A stretch of DNA of 64,000 nucleotides from Lunularia cruciata (lineage: Eukaryota; Streptophyta; Marchantiopsida; Lunulariales; Lunulariaceae), in assembly GCA_948567375.1 (NCBI GenBank), contig OX419760.1:32364001-32428000 (forward strand), written 5' to 3'. Each line of letters starts with the position of its first letter. Positions within the stretch are counted from its first letter, which is position 1. The position numbers were made by a program, and so were the translations under genes. Below, in pieces: positions 47,623 to 60,463 of the stretch. Below the pieces are notes generated by a model. The model did no database searches. It was not told the DNA's origin and worked only from the letters and a program-made list of their open reading frames with translations.

Positions 47623-48755
47623 GGTTGGCTTGCTATTTATGGAGGAGACGGCACCTATAAATTTTTTGGATAGTTGGGCTCTCTCGACATCCTTACTTTC
47701 CTCTCATTTTGTGGTTGCTAATAGGCCGATTTTGGAGACTTATGTGATAGAGGTGGAGAGAGGATCCTTTTCTCTCCAGATGTTATTACGGCAGACGAGA
47801 GATAGTCTATCCCTACGGGCACAAGAGGATTGTCTACCTTTTGCTTCACTATCGTCAGGTTGGATTAGAGGTTTACAGTCTTCCTTGAATGGAGCGACAG
47901 TGTGAGCATACACTACATTCTCTCTAAGTCTACTCGTCCATTCCTCAGGCTACTAGAGCACGTCTTTGCTCTTGCTCCGGCAAGGGTGCAAGCTCTTGGA
48001 TCCTAGCTCGACCATGCATTAGGGCATTCCAACTCGCACTAGCTACTTTCTCTACAGCAATGAGGTTTTGCCTTGGTTTGGTCCACCCACCTGTATCTTC
48101 ATTACTCACTTGTGAGTGTGGTTCTACACTAGATGCAATAACGGTCCACATGACACACTATCCTTTTGGAGGACAGAGGATAGCTACCCATGAGGCCATT
48201 AAGGACATAGTGTTTGCTATGGCACGAGAGAGTGGATACTTGGCTTGGAGGGAGCTTTTGTATGCTTTGCAAACGACATGTGTCAGGGTATACTTATACT
48301 TGGTCCGAGATGATCAGGTGATAGTAGCAGATGTCATGGTTACGGACCCTACACGTTATATAGTTTTGGAGGGAATGATTACCCATCTCCCTAGATGGGC
48401 GGTGAGTGCAACAACAGGTCACAAGGTCTCCAAGTATAGGGGTATGCAGCGAGGTCACCTCTTTGTTCCTCTAGCCTTGGAGTTGTATGGAGCGATGGAC
48501 ACGGCGTTTGACACATTTGTCAAGGAGTGTGTGAGAGCTTATCATATTCGGTGCCAAGGGGTACCACTCTCACTCTCATATTTAGTAACATATTTTGGAC
48601 AACATGTGTCCATTGTTCTACAGAGGGCATTTGCCGGTGCAATCCATAGAAGAGCAATCACATTAGGTGATGTTTCAGATGCTTCTGTTGTGTGTAGACC
48701 GTACAACTTAGGTGCGGTAGGGCTGATTTCTCTTATATACTCTATTGGGGCTTAG
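47623..48755 (+). pseudogene. Non-LTR retrotransposon, C-terminal part with CCHC-like and R2-type endonuclease region
   Basis: It resumes the RT frame of 30199-32200 (VGLLFMEE follows the GG at the junction). A shift near 47905-47930 leads into the frame that includes the 48060-48755 ORF. Near 48110-48200 there is a Cys/His cluster (TCECGSTLD, then H and GGQRIATHEAI) resembling the zinc motif before the endonuclease of R2/CRE elements. One expected Cys reads Tyr (HMTHYPFGG). The region with VIVADVMVTDPTR (about 48320-48350) resembles a restriction-like PD-(D/E)XK core; an upstream acidic residue appears lost. The stop at 48753-48755 lies in a hairpin. The bases to about 48880 look like the 3' untranslated region. 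Confidence 0.7.
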
Positions 48756-48763
48756 CCCCATTT
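48744..48763 (+). other. 3'-end hairpin of the non-LTR element
   Basis: TGGGGC-TTA-GCCCCA (48746-48760) is a perfect 6-bp stem containing the ORF stop codon in its loop. Related hairpins recur at the three 3'-end fragments near 62.15, 62.48 and 62.59 kb, so it is a conserved feature of this family. Confidence 0.7.
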
Positions 48764-48879
48764 TACCTTTTTTTTTCTCTTCCTTGTACGGCTTGATGGG
48801 GTCTTCCCATCCTTCGGTTTTTCTGCTCGGTCGCCTTCTACTATTTAAGTACAAGATACCAGTCTAGGTAAGGCTGATA

Positions 48880-49763
48880 TCTTGTTAAAGATGTCCAACT
48901 CATTAATTAATTCAAGGCATGCGTTCAATACCAATCCGCATAGGTGTAGTTCTAATGTTATGAATATATGTATTCATAACATATTAAAGATATTGGATGT
49001 TCTTACCAGAACACATGATCCATCAAGTGCAAATGGTCATTAATATTTTACTCAAATCGCGGGATAATGGCACCATTCCTTGACATTTATCTCAAATAAT
49101 GTGCATACTATTCTGTGCGTCGTGTAGTTACTATGCGTATATCGAAGAGAAAGAAGCTCAGAAATCTGTCACGGAATTCTATCGCGATCTATCGATCTGT
49201 CACGCGATTCTATCGCGATTGCTGTGCCAATTGGAATCCGAAAGACGACACGTATGCATATTGGACGGAAGTTTGATTGTTCGTTGAGCTAATCCCCCCA
49301 CGAAGGACGGAACCTGGAGCCAGAACGGGAAGGGCGGTCCGGACATAAGCTCGGGACGAGTTCTGGATATATTACGGAGGGAGCTCTTTACAGAACGTGA
49401 TTGGAGGACAACCTACTCGCTATCCGCTCAGATCCCCTGTCTGCAAGGTGGATTGGCTGAGCCCATTCGGGCAGCTGCACAGTCTACAGCGGACTCCAAA
49501 TCCTGGTTCTTCCGCTGCGTGTGCTCGGCACAAGCCGGGAGCCCGGTTTCACGCGCTGTTTTCCTGCTCGGATGAGCTGCCCGGGCACCAGACCCCTGGA
49601 GAGGTTAGACGAAGAGAGTGGTGCATTTGGAGCCGAACTGGGCTCGGGTCTTTGAGTGATCAGAGCTTTGCCTGTCCATCAATTGCTCAATTCTTTCTTT
49701 GGAGATAGAAATCGTCGAGTAACGGATCTATCAATTTCGTCTTGTAATCAACGAGGAGCAGAC
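48880..49763 (+). promoter_or_regulatory. Upstream region of psaK
   Basis: Base composition changes from AT-rich repeats to a GC-richer promoter-like region after about 49.15 kb. A 26-bp near-direct repeat lies at 49164-49220. GACACGTATG near 49246 has an ACGT core as in light-response boxes. I could not fix a TATA box; GGATATATTACGG (about 49363) is a candidate but rather far from the ATG. Confidence 0.4.
49164..49220. repeat. Direct repeat upstream of psaK
   Basis: ATCTGTCACG(G/C)(A/G)ATTCTATCGCGAT occurs at 49164 and 49195. The copies differ at two or three bases and each has a TCGCGA palindrome. The position 0.5-0.6 kb before the ATG is compatible with a regulatory role, unproven. Confidence 0.75.
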
Positions 49764-50506
<743 letters not shown>

Positions 50507-51626
50507 ATGTATACTATCAAACTCAAAATTGTGTAAAAAATTTCGTGTTTTGGATATAATTTGCCGACAATCAAAAGTCAGTCTCCACGTACACACCTCA
50601 AGACTTTACCTCAATACGAGTACCTGTGGACCTTAGATTGAATGTTACCACTGAAGTTGGCCATACAGAGTGGTCGGGTTCCGACGATACTGCTTTTGAT
50701 TGCGATGTTTGAAAATGCATGGAATTGGATGCCCGAAGTTACTGGCTGCAAATTCTTGCCACAAACTCTTCTTACTTGGCTGCAAGCTCCCTGTGTATGC
50801 TTGGCATTTTGAGAGACAGCTCTGATATGGAGACTCCCATCACCATCACGACTAAGTCATTGCACCAAGTTCATAAAGTTGGGCAATAGGCGGACTGAGG
50901 CCAATCGCCTGTCTACAATTCCAGCCTCAGCGAAATTGGTGAGGTCTGAATCGTAGTCCCGGAAACGAATCTGAGTGTGAACAGTATTACGTCCCCCTAA
51001 TGTGAGTGAGTAGAAAGAGCCGAAGATGAAACGAAGCCAAGCAGCAGATCCGACTAGCTGTATTCGAACCGTTAAAAGTGGAACAAAATCTCAAAGATAG
51101 GAGTGAGGATGAGGAAGAAAGCATAATAGACATGGTGTAAAGATCTTTGATCGAGAGGCTGTTAAAGAAGAAACTACAGTGGTGCAAATGCTGCAATTAC
51201 GCTTTCTTAGAGCCACACTCTACTTGCCCCCACGTGTGGGGGATGATACCATGCAATTCTTCACCACTTCCCTCATGGGACAGATTGAACCCCAACTGCA
51301 CTGCGGCAGCATCCAGGAACAGAGGAGGCCGTCGATCGAACTCGTTGAATACCATCCTTAGGAGAAGAACACTCACGTCGATCATATTTTTTGTCTTGTA
51401 AGCTTCCAAGTCAATTAAAAGAACCTTGAAAGGCTTGGGAGCATCATCCATCTTAAACGTATGGCTCTGCTTTGAACACCAATTACGGTACTTCTAGAGA
51501 TGACCGTGTCTTCCCAGTATCTTTCTATCGATTTTCATTCCGCTCCCCAAGTTCGGTGCAGTAGCAGAGCTTCTCTTAGCTCCTCCTGGTCTTCTTGGTC
51601 TGATCCAACATACCCCACCGGCCACG
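50507..51626. other. Intergenic region between psaK and the HEXXH gene
   Basis: The first 150-400 bases are probably psaK 3' UTR. A minus-strand open frame of 84 codons (51451-51197) with fairly protein-like composition lies in the second half and is listed separately. Nothing else is recognised. Confidence 0.5.
51197..51451 (-). CDS. Possible small hypothetical protein or exon
   Basis: 84 codons on the minus strand beginning MDDAPKPFKVLLIDLEAY and including FDRRPPLFLDAAAVQLGFN. The family is not recognised. It starts about 175 bp from the ATG of the divergent HEXXH gene, so it could be one exon of a divergently transcribed gene, or chance. No continuation exon was identified. Confidence 0.25.
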   Translation of the reverse strand: MDDAPKPFKVLLIDLEAYKTKNMIDVSVLLLRMVFNEFDRRPPLFLDAAAVQLGFNLSHEGSGEELHGIIPHTWGQVECGSKKA

Positions 51627-54600
51627 ATGGAACATGCGGTCGCCATAGCTGCTGGGGCGAGAGTGCCGTTTCCAACTTTGGGTCCGAAAGCAGTCTCGAG
51701 GAGATCGCAGATTCTAAAACTAGCACGACTAGAGCTCAATGTGAATTACACAGGCAATGTGCAGCTGATCAGGGCTACCGCTGCAGACAATGTGGGCATC
51801 GAGAAGTCATTTCAATCCCTCTCCAAGGCCATAGATACGGTCAGATAATTATCTATTTTTGTTTAATCTCCCATGCATTAGCAAATCTTGTTGACATCGG
51901 TCTGTTCACCTCTTCGCGTTCCTAAAATTGAATTTCGATTCGTTGACAAAACTCGTCGAGGACAACTCTGTGGACAGCTGGTTTCAAATCTCACAGCGTT
52001 TACTTCTTTCTGTGTGAATTAGAGAATTATCTAACATTGCACTTCAATAATCCTGACAATAAGCCGTTTGCTTCGAGAATTTAAAGCTCATACGCATAAC
52101 CAACTGCCAAAATCCACTATTCAGCAATATTTACTCTATGTGCCCACCTCCTTCAAAGTCTAGAACACTCTTTTGTGGCCAATTTCCAAGTAAATGAACA
52201 ATTAGGAAATAAACGAATCGCATTCATTCTTTTATCTCAGACTGGGATTGTGTGCTTGCACTGGAGAGCAACAGAAGGGAGAATGATGAAGCAACTGCAT
52301 TGCAGAAGGATGCCGACGTCGTGAGGAGTACGCTCGATGAGCTTAGAGAGGCTGGACTTGTCAAACAGTGGAACATATCATCTGGAGCTTCGCGACGGAC
52401 GGTTGGTCCTTCACTTCCATATACACCATAGCACTTATTTGTTTCTAGTCGGGTTCCTGAAGCTTTTTTAACTGCGTACGTTTGCCAACAAGACGGGACA
52501 ATACACACATCAGAACTTAGTCTCTAACAGCTTATTCAAGCTATAGAAATTGATTACCTGTACCCATTTGCCTGATTAACGGTTTGATCTCCCAGAGATC
52601 TACTTTTGACATTCATGGCTGATCTGACAGACATTCCCTTTCTCCCTTGATAGACGTTCATCCGCGAGCTCACAACTTTGGGTATCAAGAATGCCGAAGA
52701 ACTGGCGATTCCAAGTACACGAAATGACGTAAGTGTCTCATTCCACTCCAAGACACTACATTATGATCTTTCTTCCCATCATTCCCGGAGCACTGTACGA
52801 GCACGTACTGTTAACGGCATTGCTCATCAAAGTGATCTTCAGGACGGCTGTTGAGCTTAAATTTACTCGGTCGTGCAGCTAGCTTGGTGGATGGCACTAG
52901 AACCTGTCTACACTTCCAAATTGTCGTGATCTTCGAGAAGCTGATTGTTTCTGGGTGTATTTGCAGGCAGCTTTTTTGGCGACCGTTGTTGGAGTCACCA
53001 GTGTGATTGCAGTGGTTGCGGGTCAACTACCTGGGGTACTAAGTTGTGAGTTTTTGCTTCCAAGTAACGGGTATGCTTAGACCTCGGTGTCAACAAGACG
53101 CATGGTTAGATTAAGCACCGTAAATCACTGAAGCATCAATTGAGAATTTGTTGTTTTACTTGAGCAGGATTGGGGATTTTTTGTTCCATACTTGGTCGGA
53201 GGTATATCACTAGGAGTGCTCGCCGTCGGAAGTGTTGCACCAGGGTAATTTTACACCTAAGCTCATCCTTGAGAGTATTGTTGTCTAATCCAATATGCAT
53301 CATCATCCTCCTCTTATCCCCTTGGAAGTGACTCTTCCAAGTGAAGGAGCAGCCGATGATCTTCCATTTGTGCACATTCTACATACTGTTTCACGTGGTG
53401 GTCTCATTGTCCATCCTCTACTCGTATTCAATCAGTCCCATTGTTTTATAGTCATGGTAGGTTTGACGTTTGAAGTAATACACCTCTCGATGCCAAAACA
53501 CGCAACTCCTTTCTTGGTGTATTATGTATCCAGAGGTAGGAAGAAATGTCGAATCAGCTTAAACTCAAGAGCTCTGGAGTAACACTGTAATTGCACGCAA
53601 CTTGCTCCTGTCCCGGGCTTGCACCAATCTCAATCATCCTATACGTATGCAATCGTAAGAGCTTCGAAGATTTAGGTGTCGTTCCGATTTAGATTTGGTA
53701 AGAAGACCTCTATGCTGCAGGTGTTTTTGATAAGAAATCTGAGTAGAAATGAGTTCTTGGGCACTTACAAGCTGCTAACGAGCTCCTCTTTTACAGTTTA
53801 CTTCAGGCGGGTATAGACCTATTTTCGGGTTCCTTCGCTGATAATAAGGAACGTGTCTTAAGACATGAAGCTGCTCATTTTCTTGGTATGTACAGCGTTT
53901 CGTCTCAAAACATCACTAGTTTCAGTCATCATTGAACGAAATTAAATTAGTACTGCTACAGTCGCTCAAGGTGGCCCTGTTGTAATTTACATCTGCATTT
54001 GTCAAGAAATTGTCCTGACAAATCATTTCATGTGCAAATTAGCGGCGTATATGTTGGGGCTGCCTATCATTGGATACTCCCTGGACCTCGGCAAGGAGCA
54101 TGTAAATCTTCTGGACGACAAACTGCAGAAGAAGCTGTATGAAGGAGTATTAGATCCAAAACTGCTTGACAGGTGTGTAGCTTTCATGGGTACTCTGGGG
54201 GCTTCCAGGAATTTGTATAGTGCCAAAACTTCGGTGCATAGAAGCTGTGTCGCTTCTTAGCTCTGAGTTTCTAATACTTGTGACTTCATGTCCGATACGA
54301 TTTTCCTTTGATTGCTTCCCTCCCATGGTAAAGTAGCAGCTACAGCAGTTGTCATGCTGTGGTCACAAAGTTCATCTTGAAATCTCGATTTTACTGATAT
54401 ACTGGAAGTTCTGGCCAGTTGAGTATCGACTCTATTGTATCTTGTTTGTCATCATGACTTCTTGGCCCGTCTTTGTAGTACAGGTGTTTCTTGTTAGTCT
54501 GGATGAAGAGACCTATCAAAACAAGAAAACTTTCTACTGGTGAATAGTCATGTCAGACTCCGTTGAAGCTTTTGATCCTTTGTTCGAGGGATGAACACTC

Positions 54601-55136
54601 ACGAATGCCGGGTTTCTGGAATGAAGGTTGGCTGTTGTTTCAATGGCTGGCCTTGCCGCCGAAGGATTGAAGTTTGACAAAGTTATTGGCCAATCAGCAG
54701 ATCTGTTTTCACTCCAGGTATTCCGCTATGGTATTCAATTTCTCTATTTGTTCAAATATTCGGCTGACCAAAGAGCCCTCGGTGAATATTAATATACCTG
54801 TCTGAATGTGTGCAGAGATTGTTAAACAGGGCAAAGCCACCGTTATCCAATAATGATCAACAAAATCTCACGCGATGGGCTGTAAGTTCTTTTCAGCTTA
54901 GCTCTAGAATGAAAAATGTGGCATTTAAATTCCCCTCTTAATGCAACTATCTTGAAAGCTGGAGTGATGACAGGAACTTAGCAACTAATATTTTGTGCAT
55001 ATTTACGGGTTTGTAGGTCTTGTATGCAGCCTCGCTTCTGAAGAACAACGCCAAGAACTATGAAGCGCTAATGGCAGCTATGGACAGAAAAGCATCCGTC
55101 GCTGAATGTGTGGAAGCCATCGAGAAAGCAGTATAA
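51627..55136 (+). CDS. Plastid HEXXH-motif protein (FtsH/M41-like peptidase domain without AAA)
   Basis: Ten exons are inferred: 51627-51839, 52241-52401, 52654-52728, 52967-53035, 53168-53244, 53797-53885, 54043-54172, 54627-54717, 54816-54881 and 55017-55136, all but the first junction with matching phases; about 330 residues. The first exon looks like a plastid transit peptide. Exon 2 is helical and acidic (DWDCVLALESNRRENDEA). Exons 4-5 encode two membrane spans (ATVVGVTSVIAVVAGQLPG and PYLVGGISLGVLAVG). Exons 6-7 encode HEAAHFLAAYMLG, an HEXXH metal-site motif split by an intron; exon 8 has a conserved AGLAAEGL. Plant homologues I recall are annotated as stress-regulated or FtsH-like proteins. 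Proteolytic activity is not shown. The phases of exons 1 and 2 do not match, so a small exon may be missing or the first donor is misassigned. Confidence 0.75.
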
Positions 55137-57859
55137 ATAGATACTGATGAAATGTCAATCAATATTGCCCAGAGATTCCATGTCACAGAAATATTCTCCT
55201 TAACTAAACTGTATCCAAGAACCTAGGTCATCAAATTCCACATATGATATTTCCGAAGCTATACAATGCAAGCTACATCACATATCGTCAAGTACAGGCA
55301 TCTCAAAGGCTGCAATTTCATGCATGCTCGTCAACAGCCATGGCTGATACGATGACATCCATTCTCAATGAATATGCTTTGTCGACCTCTTTCCAACTTC
55401 ACCTAAGTCTGCCCGTTCTAAGCTCCTCCGAAGATACCTGCTGTACGTACTGCGGTCCACTAAAGTCTTAGTCCTTTTCTACAATCTCCCTCTGCGTCTT
55501 CTCCCCGTGTACATTGGACTGGAAAGAGCATTGTGCGCGTTGAGGAGAAGCAAACGGATACGAAAGTCCGTACTGTCGCACCATATCATGGGTCCCCAAG
55601 CCTCAACAACCGATCCATATTGACTTTCATTTCTCTTCAAGGTGACCCACCAGACTCAACTCGCTGTACCTTCTGCACTAGTTCCACATCTGACGTCGTT
55701 TCAAACTTCTCCGTACTCGACATCGAACTGCTGCGCGGATATTTGCCAAGTAAAATGTACACATTCTCCATGACACGATCAATGGTTTACTTCAGTGCAA
55801 GTGGAGATTTAACAAGTTGGACCACTCCGCACGCAAGAGCCCATTGTCCTCGTTATTTCACACCCTTGTGATTCAGATTTGGCCAAAAATGCTTAAAACG
55901 ACTTCAATCAGAGAGTTGGGGAAATTGTGGTACTGTTTATGGTCTAAAATATTTTCTTATGACGTAGTAAATCTTGTCAGTTATCCTCTAATAATTCCTT
56001 GTCTTAATTTAATCTAGATTTGACATACGAAATAAAAGTGAAAAAGAAATGGTTCTCTGCACTTTTTATAACATTTTCTTCTAGATTCTACATACAGGTT
56101 ATCAAATCAATGTTAAACAAAGTAAATTTTAAAAGGTGCAACTCTACCTTCACAACGAGGAACAAAGAGAGTCCATGGCACGAGCGTCACTCAATTGAAC
56201 TCTACCAAAGATGTTCAAAAGAATATGGGTACCAATGAAACCGATCCTTGAAACTGTTGTCATGAACAGCCGGGACCAGCTTGACGTATCCGTAAAACTA
56301 ACACGGAAGAATGACGAAAGGAAACAGCAGCACTACAATGACGCTGACTCTCCCTATCGCTTTGTTGGTTGTTGTCACTCCGGGTCCATCCAAAGGGAAT
56401 GCGTCATCAAGTCAAACTGAGGGAGATTTGATTTTCTTCAAGAGAGTAGAGGACTATACGCGGCTTTGATTGATTGACAATGGACCCACAGTGCTCACCT
56501 ACTCGATGGAGACGAACTGAAAAGGTATTCTTCTACGTAGGAACTTCGTTACTCTGTCAGTGGTTCCGGGAATTTTTCCTCTGGTTTCTCTGTATATAGT
56601 TTCCTTGGGAGTTCTTCTGGATGGATAGTTGACTGGTGAGGATGTGTGACCGGGTGTTTTGTAGTATATCCTATAGATTGGACTTTCTGAGACTATGACT
56701 TCACAAATGCTGTCATGAGTACACCTGTAACAAAAAACTTTTTTGAGATCTATGCAGTTCTCTTTGAACTGCATAGATCGGTATTGATCATGAATTTTCT
56801 GTCTAGATAGGACTGAGTGAAATTGGAGAAAAGAGCGAGAAGGAAGACGTAGATGATAAGGAAGATAATCCAAAATGTTCAGTCGGGAGCATATCCGTTA
56901 TTCATCCACAGGTTTGGTTCTCAATTCAATTTGTGGTAGTGAGAACCTTGTTCGGGATTTTTGTAATTATTTTCTCTTCTTTAAGCTTTAAGGCTCAGAT
57001 GGGCCTCTATCAACCAAAAGTGGATTCATCACATTTGAAGTTTGCTGATTTTTGATCCATTCCCGTCCATGCAAGGAGAGGAGACTCCAGACAGAGAGGT
57101 TCCGACGATTTCCCTGATAGGTTGTACTCCAATTCTGTACATTGGAGTGGTGTGAGTGCTTGCCTGAACAGACGTTATGCTCAACTAGACTTTTATGCAT
57201 TCATCCTGAGATGTTGGCCAGTTGAGACCAAGAGCGAGGGCATTAAGAAAGTCACACCACACACGCAGCAAAGTTCAGAGATAGCTTTTTGGCAGTTCCG
57301 ATCAAAATGAGAAAACGTTGATAAACCGTGATTGGTGCCAATCGAACCATGCACACGATTCGATTGCTGCATTACGTCATCCTGAAGGTCTTTCTCATCC
57401 AGTGTAGAAGAATCTAGGCACTCTAGCCTCACTCGGACCTGGCAAATTCCTTCAAGAGGACTCAAGTGACCTGAACAGAAGACAGTATCTTCTGATAGTT
57501 ATCTCACCTGTCACATTCGAAGGAACTAAGGTGGTGGTACTCCACGAATCATGCGGCAGAAACGCTTAACATCCAATCCTTTCAGCAAGGAAAAATTACG
57601 TTCTCCAGTTTACAAAGTTCATGCCTTGAACGAGTAGATTTGGCTGTACTATAGAGAATGACTGTGCCCCTACTTTCCATGCATAGCGAGGAATTGTACT
57701 CGGAGAATATCTTTTGTTTCTCTCGTTCGTCTCGTGCTCACAAGCAATCCCCTGGAGAGAAGCATACATGGGGACTCTAAGGTTGACTACTGTACTGTAC
57801 TGATCACTGTATTGGTACTGTATGCCAGATTGACCGTCTGGTAAAGCGGTGGATGAAAC
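55137..57859. other. Intergenic region, no recognised gene
   Basis: 2.7 kb between convergent genes. Open frames of 112 codons (55533-55871, +) and 124 codons (56873-56499, -) match no family I know, and neither shows splice-linked continuation. A perfect 14-bp hairpin lies at 56747-56779. The ends nearest the two genes should contain their 3' UTRs. Confidence 0.5.
56747..56779. other. Perfect 14-bp inverted repeat with 5-base loop
   Basis: GATCTATGCAGTTC, loop TCTTT, then GAACTGCATAGATC. No mismatch. It is too short for a typical plant microRNA precursor. A cruciform or a short foldback element is possible. Confidence 0.85.
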
Positions 57860-59906
57860 TTACTTCAGGTCGTGGAACTCATACAGAAACAGCTCTATGC
57901 CATCAACCTTTGCTGTATTGGAGGGTTCCAGGTTCTCGAAAGGCCAACAGAAGGAGACAACGCGGGCACCTGCTGGTAACTGCTGAACGAGCTTTGGGTA
58001 GAGTTTCCTGTTCCCTTTAACGGTAAGGTAAAGGGTGACTACAGTTGCGGCTGACAGGTCCACTGTGAAAGCATCCCTTTGCTCGATGGAAATCATGTGT
58101 GTAAGCCCCTCCTCTTGTATTGCTCTGGCTCCTGCCGAAAAGAGCTCTGGGTCCAGCTCTACCCCATAACCTCGCGCACCATGGTGTTTGGCAGCTGTCA
58201 ACCAACCACAGGATAAATGAGACCTTAAATTTGACAATCTTTAACTTAGTCTTAAGTGCTGGAAACAGACAAGTATTGACAACCTCTCCATCTGCTATAA
58301 TCGACCAAGTCAGACACCACAAGTTGAATATATTTTCCGTAGGTGGAAGAGGATGTAGAATCTCTCTGTGGAGTCGGTCTGGGCACTATAACGGACGTAC
58401 TAACATACTTGTAGACTTCTCTAACGACGATGTGTTCTCTCAGTTACCAATTACACGAAATATGATCTAGTGAACATAAATACCTCTGGAAAGATCACAG
58501 AGCACAAGACCTTGCAGTAAAGCACCCGTACCGCATTCTAAGAAGTCGTGAAGGACAACGAGTGATATGAAGTTGCAAACCAAGCAAATATACTTCACAA
58601 TTGGGAAATCATCGTTACGAACACAAAAGTTGCGAGAGACCAACCAGAACCAGATGCAAGAGAATCTACGTTGGTGAAAGCACAATCTCTGTTCTCTCGG
58701 AAGAATGACGGAACCAATCACGCTAAAGTACCATAGTCCAGAAGAACAAATCAAAAGCGTATCAATATGCTTTCTACCAGGGAACAGAGAACCCAAATAC
58801 ATCCTCTTCCAGACAGTATTAGTTCAAGCATCCTTCCAGGCTGTAGTAGTTGAAGTAGACCACAGTCTTCATTTCTTGATTCAAATAATAGATACTGAAT
58901 ATCTTTGTTTATCCTCAGTATAAACATAAGCAGAACTAATGAACACGAGGGAAGGTGAAATGGCAGAAGTCCTCGGGCGAATCTGGAAAATTTCCTCGCA
59001 CCAAGTTCTAAAATTGAACATGAGGACGCTTACGTATCACAGTGACGAACATACTGTCGATGTAAATGTGCACACCGGAGGTTTGAGATTGGAGTGCCTA
59101 ATTCTCACCAAAGTGGACTGTGGTGACTACGTCGAATAGTGGAAAGCAAGCGCTATAAACTCGGATGTATAATCAGGGGAGGACTGGGCAAGGTATCTGG
59201 ATTTCTGGAACCGAAAAATTTATTGCTGAATGTGTGCCGAGAGGTTATTTGGAATTATGCACACGTCCTGCTGGCCATATTTCACGAACATGAACGCAGG
59301 TTTGGATCATCAAGTGTATGATCTGTGCTGAATGGATCTGAGAAGATAAGGGTGAATTCAAAAGGTGCATTCACTTCTTGGGACTTCAGAACATAAGCTA
59401 CGGACCATCCGGCCAAAGATGAAAGAGAATCAGGCAACCTCCTGAGGTGTAAACAGGAGCGCATACAAGCAATGCCCTTAAGCAGCATCCATCTTCCTCT
59501 CGGACGTCCTGGAGTGAACATTGTTTCGGTATGGCAGGAAAACATATCTGGATGTTGTGCCTCAAATAAAGCTGAAGTACGCTAGTAAGCACAGAGAGCA
59601 GAGAGATGGACGGACTAGTAAAGCTACAGTCTACGTTTAGAGAGTTGTGTGCAAAAACTTGACCTTCCAAAGTATACTGAATAGAAAAAGAGTGCGAGTA
59701 AGCTTTGGCTTACCTGCAATAAGAAGGCGAGCATCCCCACATCCAAGGTCTACAACTCGATCATCAGCGTTCACTCGAGCCAACTGCAACATCCGGCGGG
59801 CGACATGAGGCGGGGTTCCATGATATGGAGCCAAGCGCTGCCCCAACCAGTAACGGAACCAGAGCCCCAGTCTTAGCGCCTGTGAACCCGAAGAACCGAT
59901 AGCCAT
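57860..59906 (-). CDS. FAM173/ATPSCKMT-like SAM-dependent methyltransferase
   Basis: Two exons on the minus strand, 59906-59714 and 58194-57860, joined in phase 1 by a 1.5-kb GT-AG intron, give 175 residues. The first exon ends with motif I (VVDLGCGDARLLIA). The second begins with the conserved AKHHGARGYGVELDPEL acidic motif and has DLSAATVVTLYLT and the PKLVQQLPAGARVVSF region typical of FAM173 enzymes. Members in animals methylate lysines of the mitochondrial ATP synthase c subunit or adenine nucleotide translocase. The substrate in plants is unknown to me. The start chosen is MAIGSSG; an in-frame upstream ATG (59948) would add 14 residues. The family core is complete. Confidence 0.82.
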
Positions 59907-59948
59907 CTCAGGCCTTCGCCTCCTAGACAAAATGCAGCTCGGACACAA

Positions 59949-60463
59949 AATTAGGTTTGACCAGGATCTGCTGAATGAAGGATCTATCCACAGATTCCCA
60001 ACTCTACTTTATACCCCTTTCTTCACTGGTATTCGCAAATAGATGGTCCGTTGATTCTGGTATTCACGTATTCGTGGAAGGTAACTGTATCTCCTTCAAG
60101 TCCCTTTTCCTTTCCTTCAATGTCATACAATCCAATCACTAGTATAATCCAGGGAGGGCGGCGAAAATTGTTAAAGACCCTACAAGATGGGAGTTTTTGC
60201 GACCTGAGTTGCGTTGAGTGAAAGAGAAGTGCTTGGGGTGTGGAAGGATAATTTGTGGCTTTTCTTGGCAATAGCTGTAGGCAATGACAGGAAATGGAAG
60301 TTCAATACACCAATATTACAGTACTAGTAGCGAGGAGAGGACTTGGCCTTCAAGCATAACCAATGGCAGTGACTTTCCTGACTTACCATTCGTGAACATA
60401 CTTGTGAAAATGAAGTGTCAAACGTTATCTTATTTTGCCTTCTCAATCACAAGAGATTTCATC
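59949..60463. other. Spacer between the two methyltransferase genes
   Basis: About 0.5 kb, containing the 5' leader of the 59.9-kb gene and the 3' end of the METTL21-like gene, both on the minus strand. I see no separate gene. Confidence 0.6.

Noticed and set aside
55533-55871. 112-codon plus-strand frame as a gene
   Set aside because: No recognisable domain, and the Ser/Thr-rich composition fits random sequence; left as intergenic.
56499-56873. 124-codon minus-strand frame as a gene
   Set aside because: Composition is not convincing, no family is recognised, no splice partners are seen, and it overlaps the hairpin region.
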